Below, piece by piece: positions 37,744-45,928 of a stretch of 64,000 nucleotides of DNA. The notes under the pieces are model-generated. The model was not told where the DNA came from. It made no database searches and saw nothing but the letters and a program-made list of their open reading frames with translations. Position 1 is the stretch's first letter; every line of letters starts with the position of its first letter. Both the position numbers and the translations under genes were made by a program. Source of the stretch: Clostridia bacterium (GTDB taxonomy: Bacteria; Bacillota; Clostridia; Christensenellales; Borkfalkiaceae); the NCBI GenBank assembly GCA_017471785.1, contig JAFURP010000023.1:43733-107732 (forward strand). The letters run 5' to 3'.

Positions 37744-39966
37744 AGCCGTTATCTCCTTTTCCTGTTCTTCATTTTTTTTCTTTCCAAAACGCGTCAATCG
37801 GATCGCGTTAGTAACGACGAATAGCGAGCTCAAACTCATACAAGCCGCGGCGATCATGGGATTTAAGGTAATTCCCGCAAACGCAAACGCGCCTGCGGCA
37901 ACGGGTATCGCCACACAGTTATAGAAAAACGCCCAAAACAAATTTTGATGGATATTTCTCACCGTAGCGCGGCTGAGATCTATCATTTTACCGACCAACC
38001 GCAAATCGCCGCGCGAAAGCACCACGTCCGCGCTGTCGATCGCAACGTCCGTACCGTTCCCCATCGCAACGCCTACGTCCGCCGCTTTGAGCGCAGGCGA
38101 ATCGTTGATGCCGTCGCCCACCATAGCCACGAAGCCCCCGACCGAGCGTACGCGCTCTACCGCCTCTGCCTTGTCCTTGGGCAACGCTTCGGCAAAATAT
38201 TCCTCCACGCCCGCTTGTTTCGCTATCGCTTTCGCTACGCTTTCGTTATCGCCCGTGAGCATCGCCACGCGAAGCTTCCGCGCGTGCAGATCGGCAACCG
38301 CCTCCGCGCTTTGCTCTTTCAGCGTATCCGCTATAGCGAATATAGCCAAGATCTTTTTGTTATCCGTTAAAAACACGACCGTTTTTCCCGACGCGGAATA
38401 TTCCTTTTCCAAACGGTAGGCTTCCTTTTCCTCCGTCTTACCGATCAAACGCCGATTACCCAAACGGTATTCCGCGCCGTCGTATACCGCCGTCGCGCCC
38501 TTGCCCGTTTCGTAGGCGTACGAAGTCAAAACAAGCGGCTCTTCCGCACCAGCGTTAGCAAGCGCGTATTCGCGCACGCAATCGGCAATGGGATGATTGG
38601 AATGGCCCTCGATAGCCGCCGCAAGGCGCAAAACGAAGCGCTCGTCCGCAACGAAGCTCTTAAAATCGGTAACCTTCGGCTGTCCTATCGTCAGCGTCGC
38701 CGTCTTGTCCAACAACACGCAGTTGATATTCCTCGCCTTTTGCAACGCCTCCGCGTCCTTATACAAAATACCGAGCGACATCCCCCTCCCCGTTGCCGCC
38801 ATCACCGCCACGGGCGTAGCCAAGCCCAGCGAGCAAGGGCAAGAAATAACGAGTACGCTGATCGCGTAATTCGCCGCGCTTGCGATATCGCGCGTCGTTA
38901 TATACCAAATTAAAAAGGTAAAGACGGCGATCAAGGTTACGACGGGTACGAATATCCCCGCGATTTTATCGGCGGCCTTTTGCAAAGGCGCTTTACTAGC
39001 CCCCGCTTCCTTGACCATTTTTACGATTTGTGAAAGCGTAGTTTCCGCTCCCACCTTCTCGGCAAGAACCTTGATAAATCCGCTCTTTACGATATCCGCG
39101 CCTGTGACGGGATCGCCCTCGACGACCTCGATCGGCATACTTTCACCCGTAATAGCCGCCCTGTCCACGAAGCCGTGCCCCTCGACGATCTTACCGTCAA
39201 CGGGAACGTATTCCCCCTGCTTTACGATCAAGATATCGCCTACCCGCAAGGAGGAAAAGGGAATTTTACTTTGCGCGCCGCCTCTTTCCACGGTTACGGT
39301 GCTGGGCATCAATCGGATCAATTTCTCTATTTCGTCACCCGTCTTGCGCTTGGATTTTTCCTCCAACCATTTCCCGAGCGTTACGAGTGCCAAGATCATT
39401 GCCGCCGATTCGTAATAAAAATGGAAATGCTCGTGCAGCTTGCCGCAATAGAGCAAAACCGTCGCAACGAAGCTATACAAGAAGGACACGCCCGAACCGA
39501 GCGCCACGAGCGTATCCATATTCGGCGCACGCTTAACGAGCGCCTTCGCGCCGTTTGAGAAAAACTTAAAATCGATCGCGATGACCGCCAACGCAAGCGC
39601 CATTTGCAGGCTTACGCTCACGATTTCCGACGGTTGAGGGAGTCCGATCATACCGCCCATTGAAAAATACATCAACGGCAACAAAAAAAGCAAGGAAAGA
39701 AAAAAGCGTTTTTTTAAGGTGTCCGGCTGCGGTTTACGCTCCTTTAACGCGTTTTCGTCGTATTCGCCGACGCCGTAGCCCAATCCCTCTACCGCTTGCA
39801 CGATCTTTTCACGCGCGAGCTTTTTTTCGTCGTATTCCACCACCATACATTCGCCCATCAGCGAAACGTCCGCAAGCTCTACGCCCTCCAATTTTCGAAC
39901 GGTGCGTTCGATACCCGCCGAACAGGCGGCACAAGTCATTCCCGACACCGAAAATTTTTCTTTCAT
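37534..39966 (-). CDS. copA: Copper-exporting P1B-type ATPase with C-terminal CopZ-like domain
   Basis: 810 residues. The N-terminal metal-binding domain has GMTCAAC (C12, C15). Eight membrane segments follow, with CPC at 376-378 in the sixth, TGES at 273-276, the HP motif at 458-459 and GDGINDSP at 618-625. The phosphorylation loop reads DKTAT (420-424), not the near-universal DKTGT. After the normal end near residue 727, a linker leads into a second metal-binding domain (742-810; C753, C756) identical in form to the chaperone CopZ. That domain has its own ribosome-binding site and ATG. Confidence 0.94.
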   Translation of the reverse strand: MKEKFSVSGMTCAACSAGIERTVRKLEGVELADVSLMGECMVVEYDEKKLAREKIVQAVEGLGYGVGEYDENALKERKPQPDTLKKRFFLSLLFLLPLMYFSMGGMIGLPQPSEIVSVSLQMALALAVIAIDFKFFSNGAKALVKRAPNMDTLVALGSGVSFLYSFVATVLLYCGKLHEHFHFYYESAAMILALVTLGKWLEEKSKRKTGDEIEKLIRLMPSTVTVERGGAQSKIPFSSLRVGDILIVKQGEYVPVDGKIVEGHGFVDRAAITGESMPIEVVEGDPVTGADIVKSGFIKVLAEKVGAETTLSQIVKMVKEAGASKAPLQKAADKIAGIFVPVVTLIAVFTFLIWYITTRDIASAANYAISVLVISCPCSLGLATPVAVMAATGRGMSLGILYKDAEALQKARNINCVLLDKTATLTIGQPKVTDFKSFVADERFVLRLAAAIEGHSNHPIADCVREYALANAGAEEPLVLTSYAYETGKGATAVYDGAEYRLGNRRLIGKTEEKEAYRLEKEYSASGKTVVFLTDNKKILAIFAIADTLKEQSAEAVADLHARKLRVAMLTGDNESVAKAIAKQAGVEEYFAEALPKDKAEAVERVRSVGGFVAMVGDGINDSPALKAADVGVAMGNGTDVAIDSADVVLSRGDLRLVGKMIDLSRATVRNIHQNLFWAFFYNCVAIPVAAGAFAFAGITLNPMIAAACMSLSSLFVVTNAIRLTRFGKKKNEEQEKEITAMKKTIKIEGMMCQHCVAHVTKALEGVEGVTGVEVVLKKKTAQVELGAEVSNEALVAAIAEAGYEVKKIS

Positions 39967-40001
39967 CGTCTTTCACTCCAAATAAACTTCTTTTCAAAAC
40001 C

Positions 40002-40030
40002 ATTATACCACTTTTTCAAATCAATGTCAA
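40002..40030 (-). promoter_or_regulatory. Promoter of copA
   Basis: Consensus TTGACA (40025-40030), 17 bp, TATAAT (40002-40007), with GGAGTG before the ATG at 39966. Confidence 0.9.
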
Positions 40031-40043
40031 GCAAACGAAAGAC

Positions 40044-40057
40044 TTAACCACGGTTAA
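40044..40057. promoter_or_regulatory. Palindrome upstream of the copA promoter
   Basis: TTAACC-AC-GGTTAA lies 13 bp before the -35. It is a candidate regulator site, but it does not match the GC-rich CsoR operator, and no copper regulator with known site is adjacent. Confidence 0.35.
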
Positions 40058-40095
40058 TATTTAATACGAATGATGGGAAACACGTTCGCTCTAAC

Positions 40096-40124
40096 GCAAA
40101 AAGACGGGTGCAAAAAGCCACCCG
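40096..40124 (-). terminator. Terminator after rpmF
   Basis: CGGGTG/CACCCG stem (40105-40110 with 40119-40124) followed on the minus strand by TCTTTTT. Confidence 0.85.
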
Positions 40125-40149
40125 CCTAATCTTAGCGCATAGACGAAAC

Positions 40150-40341
40150 TTAGTTGTTCTTTTCTTCTTTTTGAGAAACGACTTCCGCGCCGTTGTAGTA
40201 GCCGCAGTTCTTGCAAACCTTGTGCGCTTCGCTGTACTCGTGGCAATGAGGGCATTCTACGAGCGTAGCTGCCGTTGCCTTATAATTAGCGAATCTTTTG
40301 TTCGTTCTGCTCTTCGATTGTTTACTCTTGGGTACTGCCAT
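40150..40341 (-). CDS. rpmF: Ribosomal protein bL32
   Basis: 63-residue large-subunit protein. It starts MAVPKSKQSKSRTNKR and has the zinc-binding pairs CPHC and CKNC. It follows the DUF177 gene by 34 nt, the usual yceD-rpmF pair, and ends at a terminator. Confidence 0.98.
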   Translation of the reverse strand: MAVPKSKQSKSRTNKRFANYKATAATLVECPHCHEYSEAHKVCKNCGYYNGAEVVSQKEEKNN

Positions 40342-40375
40342 AATAACACCTCTCGTTTATTTTTCTTTTCGTTTT

Positions 40376-40795
40376 TTACTCCGTCGGTTTATCCGAATAC
40401 GCAAGTCCTTTGCAATCCTCGCCGCAAGTGATGAGGAAGGGCATACTTGCCATTATCGCGTCGTCCACCGCTTTCGTCAAATCGACGATCCCGTTCGAAT
40501 AGGAATAATCCTCGCCGCCCTTTCGCGGCTCGAAATAGGCGTCTAATTCCCCCTCGACGAGCGCGCTTGCTTTCTCTAAGCAACGGGAGCATTGTCCCTC
40601 TAACTTATAAGAAACCGTACCGCGCAATTCGATGGAATTATCCTCGTAAAGCTCGTAATCGAACTTTATGTTTACGGGCGCCGCAAATTTTACAAACGGA
40701 ATTTCGATCAACGTTTCGGGTGCGGAATATTCAAATTCCATACTCCCCGAATACGATTTTTGTGCGTTGAGCTTTCTAATATCGATAATCATCAT
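40376..40795 (-). CDS. DUF177/YceD-family protein (23S rRNA accumulation protein)
   Basis: 139 residues. It shows the family's cysteine pattern CSRCLE near the middle and CGEDCKGL at the C-terminus. YceD proteins are needed for normal 23S rRNA levels in some bacteria. It is paired with rpmF, as is usual. Start at tandem ATGs, MMIIDI. Confidence 0.92.
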   Translation of the reverse strand: MMIIDIRKLNAQKSYSGSMEFEYSAPETLIEIPFVKFAAPVNIKFDYELYEDNSIELRGTVSYKLEGQCSRCLEKASALVEGELDAYFEPRKGGEDYSYSNGIVDLTKAVDDAIMASMPFLITCGEDCKGLAYSDKPTE

Positions 40796-40811
40796 AAAAC
40801 CAAGCTTATCA

Positions 40812-40840
40812 AGTATAGTATATTTCTACGCGTTTGTCAA
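40812..40840 (-). promoter_or_regulatory. Promoter of the DUF177-rpmF operon
   Basis: TTGACA (40835-40840), 17 bp, TATACT (40812-40817), in the gap after ackA. Confidence 0.85.
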
Positions 40841-40867
40841 CTTTTTTCTGCCGACTTTTCCGATTTT

Positions 40868-42061
40868 TTACAATAAATCTACGGTTTCTCTCGCAATTAC
40901 GAGTTCTTCGTTGGTCGGAATGATAAGAACCTTGACTTTGGAGTTCTTTCCCGTGATATCGCGAATTTTGCCGTTGTTCTTTTCCGCGTTCTTTTCAAGA
41001 TCGATCTCCAAACCGAGATATTGCATATTTTCGCAAATATCTTTGCGAACACATTCGGTATTTTCGCCTACGCCCGCGGTGAATACGATACAATCCACGC
41101 CGTTCATTGCCGCCGCATACGCGCCTACGTACTTTTTGCACGAATAGGAGAACATATCCAGCGCAAGCTGTGCGCGCTTGTTCCCCTGCGCCGCAGCCGC
41201 CGTCAAATCGCGGAAATCGCTCGAAACGCCCGAAACGCCTGCCATACCGCATTTTTTATTGAGGTAGGTGAGCATCTCCGAAACGTCCATACCCTCTTTT
41301 TTAGCAAGGTATTCCGCCGCCGCGTAATCGATATCGCCGCTACGCGTACCCATCGGCACCCCTGCCAAAGGCGTGAAGCCCATCGAAGTATCCACGCACT
41401 TGCCGCCGTTGACCGCCGTGATCGACGAGCCGTTGCCAAGGTGACAGGTTACGATCTTCAGCTCCTCGGGCTTTTTGCCGAGATATTTCGCCGCTTCCTG
41501 CGATACGAATTTATGGCTCGTACCGTGCGCGCCGTAGCGTCTGATCTTGTATTGCTCGTAATGCTTATAATCGATCGCGTACATATACGCGTATTCGGGC
41601 ATCGTGAAATGGAAGCCCGTGTCGAACACCAAGCCCATAGGCGTTTTGGGCATAGCCGCAAGGCAAGCCTTGACGCCGACGATCGCCGCAGGGTTATGTA
41701 AGGGCGCGAGATCTTTGATCTCCTCCATAACCTTCATCGTTTCTTCGCTCACGAGCGTAGGCTTCTTGAACGCTTCGCCCGAAGCTACGACTCTATGCCC
41801 CACCGCGTCGATCTCATCCATGGAAGCGATCACGCCGTATTCCTTATCCGTGAGTGCTTTCAAAACGAGCGCAACGGCTACGTTATGATCAGGCATCGCT
41901 TGCTCTACGACGAGCTCTTTATCGTTCGCTTTGTGGGTCAGCTTGGAGCCGGCGATACCGATACGCTCGCAATTACCCTTTGCGATAACGCCCTCCGTTT
42001 CCATGTCGATAAGTTGATATTTCAGGGACGAACTGCCCGAATTGATGACGAGTACTTTCAT
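40868..42061 (-). CDS. ackA: Acetate kinase
   Basis: Makes ATP and acetate from acetyl phosphate and ADP, the energy-yielding end of acetogenic fermentation. It is 397 residues, with signature 1 (LVINSGSSSLKYQL) and signature 2 (GFTPLAGVPMGTRSGDID), VVASGEAF and the HLGNGSS nucleotide loop. It lies 12 nt downstream of pta, with which it forms one pathway. Confidence 0.98.
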   Translation of the reverse strand: MKVLVINSGSSSLKYQLIDMETEGVIAKGNCERIGIAGSKLTHKANDKELVVEQAMPDHNVAVALVLKALTDKEYGVIASMDEIDAVGHRVVASGEAFKKPTLVSEETMKVMEEIKDLAPLHNPAAIVGVKACLAAMPKTPMGLVFDTGFHFTMPEYAYMYAIDYKHYEQYKIRRYGAHGTSHKFVSQEAAKYLGKKPEELKIVTCHLGNGSSITAVNGGKCVDTSMGFTPLAGVPMGTRSGDIDYAAAEYLAKKEGMDVSEMLTYLNKKCGMAGVSGVSSDFRDLTAAAAQGNKRAQLALDMFSYSCKKYVGAYAAAMNGVDCIVFTAGVGENTECVRKDICENMQYLGLEIDLEKNAEKNNGKIRDITGKNSKVKVLIIPTNEELVIARETVDLL

Positions 42062-42073
42062 TTTTCTTTCTCC

Positions 42074-43075
42074 TTATGCAAGCTGCGTTTGAAGTGCGGT
42101 GATGGCTACCGCCGCTACGATATCCTCGGGCTTGCAACCTCTCGACAAATCGTTGAGGGGCTTTGCAAAGCCTTGGCAAATAGGACCGACCGCCATAAAG
42201 CCGCCCAATCTTTCCGCTATCTTATAGCCGATATTACCCGCTTGCAAATCGGGGAAGACGAACACGTTCGCCTGTCCCGCAACGGAGGAATCGGGCGCCT
42301 TGAGCGCCGCCACGGAGGGCACGATCGCCGCGTCGAATTGAAGCTCGCCGTCGATCTTCAAATCGGGCGCTTTTTCTTTCGCGATCTTCACGGCTTCCGC
42401 AACGAGCGTTACGTTGTCGTGCTTTGCGCTGCCCATAGTCGAGAAAGAAAGCATAGCTACTTTCGGATCGATTCCCGCGATCGCTTTCGCGGAATTTGCC
42501 GTTGCGATCGCGCAATCGGCAAGCCCCTCGCTCGTATAGGTGGGATTTAAGCCGCAGTCGGCGAAGATCACGAGCCCGTCGGGGCAATATTGATTACCCT
42601 GCGGAGGGCAGATCATCAAATTGAAGCTGGAAACGGACGAAGCGTTCTTCGCCGTTTTTATAATTTGCAAGCCGGGACGGAGCGTATTCGCCGTAGAATG
42701 ACACGCACCCGAAACAAGACCGTCCACGTCTCCCATCTTTAACATCATAGCGCCGAAATAGGTGCCGTCTTGCAAGAGCTTCGCCGCCTGCTCGGGGGTC
42801 ATACCCTTGGAGGCACGGATTTCACAAAGCTTTTCGTTATACGCGACAAGCTTATCGGAGGTGCGCGGATCTACGATCTCCACACCCGTCAAATCGATCT
42901 CGGGGTTTGCCGCTTTGATCTCCGCTTCGTTGCCGAGCAAAACGATCTTCGCGATCCCCTCTTTCGTTGCGTCCGCAGCGGCCTGTACCACACGCTTATC
43001 CTCGCCCTCGCAAAGCACGATCGTCTTTTGGAGCGCTTTTGCTTTGATTTTGATTTCTTCAAGAATGTTCTTCAT
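42074..43075 (-). CDS. pta: Phosphate acetyltransferase
   Basis: Converts acetyl-CoA and phosphate to acetyl phosphate. It is a 333-residue short-form enzyme without the N-terminal regulatory domain. It shows the KMGDVDGLVSGACHSTANTLRPGLQIIKT stretch (split: KMGDVDGLVSGA and TLRPGLQ), and PDLKIDGELQFDAA. First gene of the pta-ackA operon. Confidence 0.97.
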   Translation of the reverse strand: MKNILEEIKIKAKALQKTIVLCEGEDKRVVQAAADATKEGIAKIVLLGNEAEIKAANPEIDLTGVEIVDPRTSDKLVAYNEKLCEIRASKGMTPEQAAKLLQDGTYFGAMMLKMGDVDGLVSGACHSTANTLRPGLQIIKTAKNASSVSSFNLMICPPQGNQYCPDGLVIFADCGLNPTYTSEGLADCAIATANSAKAIAGIDPKVAMLSFSTMGSAKHDNVTLVAEAVKIAKEKAPDLKIDGELQFDAAIVPSVAALKAPDSSVAGQANVFVFPDLQAGNIGYKIAERLGGFMAVGPICQGFAKPLNDLSRGCKPEDIVAAVAITALQTQLA

Positions 43076-43160
43076 GTTTTACCTCTAAAAAACGCTTTAT
43101 TATTTTTTATTTTTCGTGTATAATAGAATAAAGACGCTTATTCTTTGTTTACTAACTTAT

Positions 43161-43189
43161 ATTATACCACACATTTTTTTTAATGTAAA
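43161..43189 (-). promoter_or_regulatory. Promoter of pta-ackA
   Basis: TTTACA (43184-43189), 17 bp, TATAAT (43161-43166), giving a leader of about 80 nt. A TATAAT on the plus strand at 43119-43124 with a poor -35 (TTTATT) may serve tmcAL. Confidence 0.78.
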
Positions 43190-43208
43190 GGAAATAGAAA
43201 GAATTATA

Positions 43209-44354
43209 ATGAAAATTTGTGCGATTATTTGCGAATACAATCCCTTTCATAACGGTCATTCGTATCAATTAAACGCCGCGCGCGAGCTTTCGGGCGCAGA
43301 CGCCGTCCTGTGTTTGATGAGCGGAAATTTCGTACAACGGGGCGAAGCGGCTATCTTGGATAAATATACGCGCGCAAGACACGCCGTAGCGGCAGGCGCG
43401 GATATCGTGTTGGAATTGCCTACCCCCTTTGCCACGGCAAACGCGGAACTGTTCGCAAAGGGCGCGATCCACGTGCTTTCCTCCATTCCGAGCGTAAAAA
43501 CGCTTTGCTTTGGCGCGGAAAGCGCGCAAAAAACGGCGTTTATGCTCGCGGCGAAATATTTGAACGACGAGCCGAAAGAGGTTTCGGAAAAAATCAAAGA
43601 AGCGTTGGCTTCGGGTACGAGCTACGCCAAGGCGCGCGCACAAGCGTTTGCCGGTTTTATTCCTTTCGATATGCTCTCCTCCCCCAATAATATTCTAGGA
43701 CTCGAATACACGAAAGCTATTCTCGCCTCGCAAGCGGATATAGAAATTTTACCCGTCCAACGGGTCGGAGGCGGCTATACGGACGAAGCTCTATTAGACG
43801 ACTACTCCTCCGCTTCCGCCATTCGCGCGGCGATCGCAAGCGGCGAAAAAATCAAGAACAATCTTCCCGACTTCGTTTGGCGCGACTTGCCGAAAACGGT
43901 GAAAAACGATCTCGACGTTTTAGAAAAATACGCCCTACTTGCCCGTTCGGCAAACGAGATCGCGCAAATATGCGATTGCACCGAGGGCTTGGAAAACGCT
44001 TTCAAACGCGCCGCGGAGAAAAACGTGCCGCTCGTAAAAAGCTTGACCTCGGCACGGTACACCTCCTCGCGCATACGCCGTATCGCCCTGCAAAACCTTT
44101 TAAGGATCGACGAAACGCTCGTACGGGAAAGTCTGCAAGCCCCCTTATATTTGCGCGTTTTAGCCGTAAAGAAGGAGCGTGCGGAGCTGTTATCCGAGCT
44201 TGGAAGCTCCCCTTTTCCCATTCTCGCCAGAGCGCACGACGAAAACGTGTTAACGGGGGTGGCGAAACGGTGTTACGAAGCGGATATTTTCGCGGAAAGA
44301 GTCTATTCGCTGGTATACGGTACAAGCGAAAAAGAAAAGAATATATTTCAATGA
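43209..44354 (+). CDS. tmcAL: tRNA(Met) cytidine acetate ligase
   Basis: Uses acetate and ATP to acetylate the wobble cytidine of elongator tRNA-Met. It has a nucleotidyltransferase fold with the HxGH motif in NPFHNGH and the family stretches CLMSGNFVQRGE and DIVLELP. The ATG at 43209 gives 381 residues and starts MKICAII, as relatives do; the longer frame is hydrophobic and non-homologous. The ribosome-binding site is weak. It is divergent from pta, which with ackA handles the same substrate, acetate. Confidence 0.93.
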   Translation: MKICAIICEYNPFHNGHSYQLNAARELSGADAVLCLMSGNFVQRGEAAILDKYTRARHAVAAGADIVLELPTPFATANAELFAKGAIHVLSSIPSVKTLCFGAESAQKTAFMLAAKYLNDEPKEVSEKIKEALASGTSYAKARAQAFAGFIPFDMLSSPNNILGLEYTKAILASQADIEILPVQRVGGGYTDEALLDDYSSASAIRAAIASGEKIKNNLPDFVWRDLPKTVKNDLDVLEKYALLARSANEIAQICDCTEGLENAFKRAAEKNVPLVKSLTSARYTSSRIRRIALQNLLRIDETLVRESLQAPLYLRVLAVKKERAELLSELGSSPFPILARAHDENVLTGVAKRCYEADIFAERVYSLVYGTSEKEKNIFQ

Positions 44355-44459
44355 TATTGCTTTAATTAAAAAAGAAAGACCATTGCTTTTTATCACCGAA
44401 GCAAAACCAATATGTACTATACGAAGACTATTATAAAGATTTTTATGCTATATAAAGTA

Positions 44460-44496
44460 AAAACAAAACGGTTGGATAATCCAACCGTTTTGTTTT
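44460..44496. terminator. Terminator after tRNA-Thr, possibly shared with tmcAL
   Basis: Perfect 16-bp stem (44460-44475 with 44481-44496) whose outer part is A/T-rich, so it can act in both directions. It abuts the CCA end of the tRNA. The 105 nt between it and tmcAL hold no gene I can see. Confidence 0.85.
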
Positions 44497-44571
44497 GGAG
44501 CTACTGGCCGGACTTGAACCGGCGACCTGCTGATTACGAATCAGCTGCTCTACCGACTGAGCCACAGTAGC
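44496..44571 (-). tRNA. tRNA-Thr (anticodon CGT)
   Basis: Complete cloverleaf on the minus strand: acceptor GCTACTG/CAGTAGC, D-arm with AGTCGGTAGA, anticodon stem GCTGA/TCAGC with loop TTCGTAA (anticodon CGT, reading ACG), and T-arm GCCGG-TTCAAGT-CCGGC. The discriminator is T and CCA is encoded. Confidence 0.97.
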
Positions 44572-44604
44572 GATCCGTTTGCTTTTCTTAACGACAGCTT
44601 ACTT

Positions 44605-44633
44605 ATTATACCTAATCAAAAAGAAAAAAGCAA
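44605..44633 (-). promoter_or_regulatory. Promoter of tRNA-Thr
   Basis: TTGCTT (44628-44633), 17 bp, TATAAT (44605-44610). The stretch between here and 44687 contains a weak A/T-rich hairpin (about 44622-44652) that may end the preceding gene. Confidence 0.75.
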
Positions 44634-44686
44634 GCGTTTTTTAAGCTTTTTTCAAAATTTTTCAACCCTTTTGTAAAAATTTATCG

Positions 44687-45373
44687 TTATAACGAAAACG
44701 CGCCGCATAAGTCGGTATACGAAACGCATAGTTCGCACAACAAAAACCGCAAATCCTTTACGTATACGATATCGGCGGTACAAGACTCCAAAGTCTTAGC
44801 CGCACTTTCGCACACCGACGAAAAATCCGAGAATACCTCTTCGTATTCTCGCCCCAAATAGGTAAAATTATCTTCCAAAATTCTTAAAATACGTTTACTG
44901 CTCGCCTGCGTAGCGCCGCCAGCTAGACGGGCGATCTCGCGATCGAGCACTTGCATACAGCCGTATAAGCTGTCAAGCGCGCCTATTGCTTCAGACGCAA
45001 GCTTTTTTTGCGAAGCGCTTTTCATATATAGTTTTCCGCTTTGCACCGTTACGATTTCCGCGCTCTCGTAATTTTTCGAAACGGCAGCTTTTGCGGCTTC
45101 GCCGTCCGTGCTTTGCAAATAAACGGAAAGCGCGATATAATCGCTATCCTCCCGTTCCAGCAAAAAACCAGCGCCGCCGTCGTATTGCACCTCCGCGGTA
45201 GAGGCTTCGATATGCACCTCGTCCAAGACCAAAAAATAAAAGCTTTTGGATACGTCGTAAACCGCTACGCCGTAAAAGGACCACGCGTACAACACGCAAA
45301 CGAGCACGCATAGAAACGCCGTCGCAAAAGCCGCGACGGCAACCATTCGTTTCCGTAAAAAATTCGTCGACAT
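44687..45373 (-). CDS. Membrane-anchored protein with SPOR-like domain, function unknown
   Basis: 228 residues. One N-terminal membrane segment (about 10-33) is followed by an outside domain. Residues ~65-115 (GGAGFLL, then YIALSVYLQSTDGEAAKAAVS and a beta strand) resemble a SPOR peptidoglycan-binding repeat, but weakly. The C-terminal half is helical with three late cysteines (CELCVSYTDLC). I do not recognise a named family. Its promoter resembles sigma-E sites, which would place it in the mother cell. The ATG at 45373 is at the predicted +1; ATG 45346, after GGAAACG, is an alternative. Confidence 0.7.
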   Translation of the reverse strand: MSTNFLRKRMVAVAAFATAFLCVLVCVLYAWSFYGVAVYDVSKSFYFLVLDEVHIEASTAEVQYDGGAGFLLEREDSDYIALSVYLQSTDGEAAKAAVSKNYESAEIVTVQSGKLYMKSASQKKLASEAIGALDSLYGCMQVLDREIARLAGGATQASSKRILRILEDNFTYLGREYEEVFSDFSSVCESAAKTLESCTADIVYVKDLRFLLCELCVSYTDLCGAFSL

Positions 45374-45378
45374 ACTTT

Positions 45379-45407
45379 ATTGTATGCGACGAAATTTTTC
45401 TTATTCC
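45379..45407 (-). promoter_or_regulatory. Sigma-E-like promoter of the SPOR-like gene
   Basis: GGAATAA (45401-45407), 14 bp, CATACAAT (45379-45386). The -10 equals the Bacillus sigma-E consensus. There is no sigma-A pair at normal spacing. It overlaps the nrdG stop codon. Confidence 0.5.
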
Positions 45408-45928
45408 ATATACAATACGCACTCGCCCTTTTCCAGCGTTTTTCGTACGTCGATGATCCGTTGGTTTTCAGAGCCGCGGAATTGCAGGCGGATATTCTTT
45501 TTCTCCTCGATAAAAGGTCCGTCGACGAGTACGTCGAACAGCGCGATCAAATCCTTGGTAACAGCCGTATTTTTATGCGATTCGCAAAGCGCGCCCGTTT
45601 TCTCGTCGAGCACGAAGCCCGTATAGCACCAAACCGTCTTTTGCGGATACCTGCGCTTCACCTCTTGGATAAAAGGATACAGCGCTTCTTGGTTTTGCGG
45701 CTCCAAGGGCTCGCCGCCAAGCAAGGAAAGCCCCGTAATATAAGACGCGCCAAGCTCGGTCAAGATCTTTTCCGCGATCTTCTCATCGAATTTTTCACCG
45801 TAGTTAAAATCCCAAGCGATTTCGTTGAAGCAATTTTTACAGCGATGCGTGCAACCGGATACGAACAGGGAGATCCGCACTCCCTCTCCGTTCGCGATAT
45901 CCGTCCATTTAACAGTTGCGTAATTCAT
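45401..45928 (-). CDS. nrdG: Anaerobic ribonucleotide reductase activating protein
   Basis: Radical SAM enzyme that generates the glycyl radical on NrdD. It is 175 residues long with cluster motif CTHRCKNC (C26, C30, C33) and a LLGGEPL segment binding S-adenosylmethionine. It starts at the nrdD stop, as one operon, and works on that protein. Confidence 0.96.
   Translation of the reverse strand: MNYATVKWTDIANGEGVRISLFVSGCTHRCKNCFNEIAWDFNYGEKFDEKIAEKILTELGASYITGLSLLGGEPLEPQNQEALYPFIQEVKRRYPQKTVWCYTGFVLDEKTGALCESHKNTAVTKDLIALFDVLVDGPFIEEKKNIRLQFRGSENQRIIDVRKTLEKGECVLYME

Noticed and set aside
43116..43208. Longer N-terminus for tmcAL
   Set aside because: The extra 31 residues are hydrophobic, unlike the family, and cross the pta promoter region; MKICAII is the family start.
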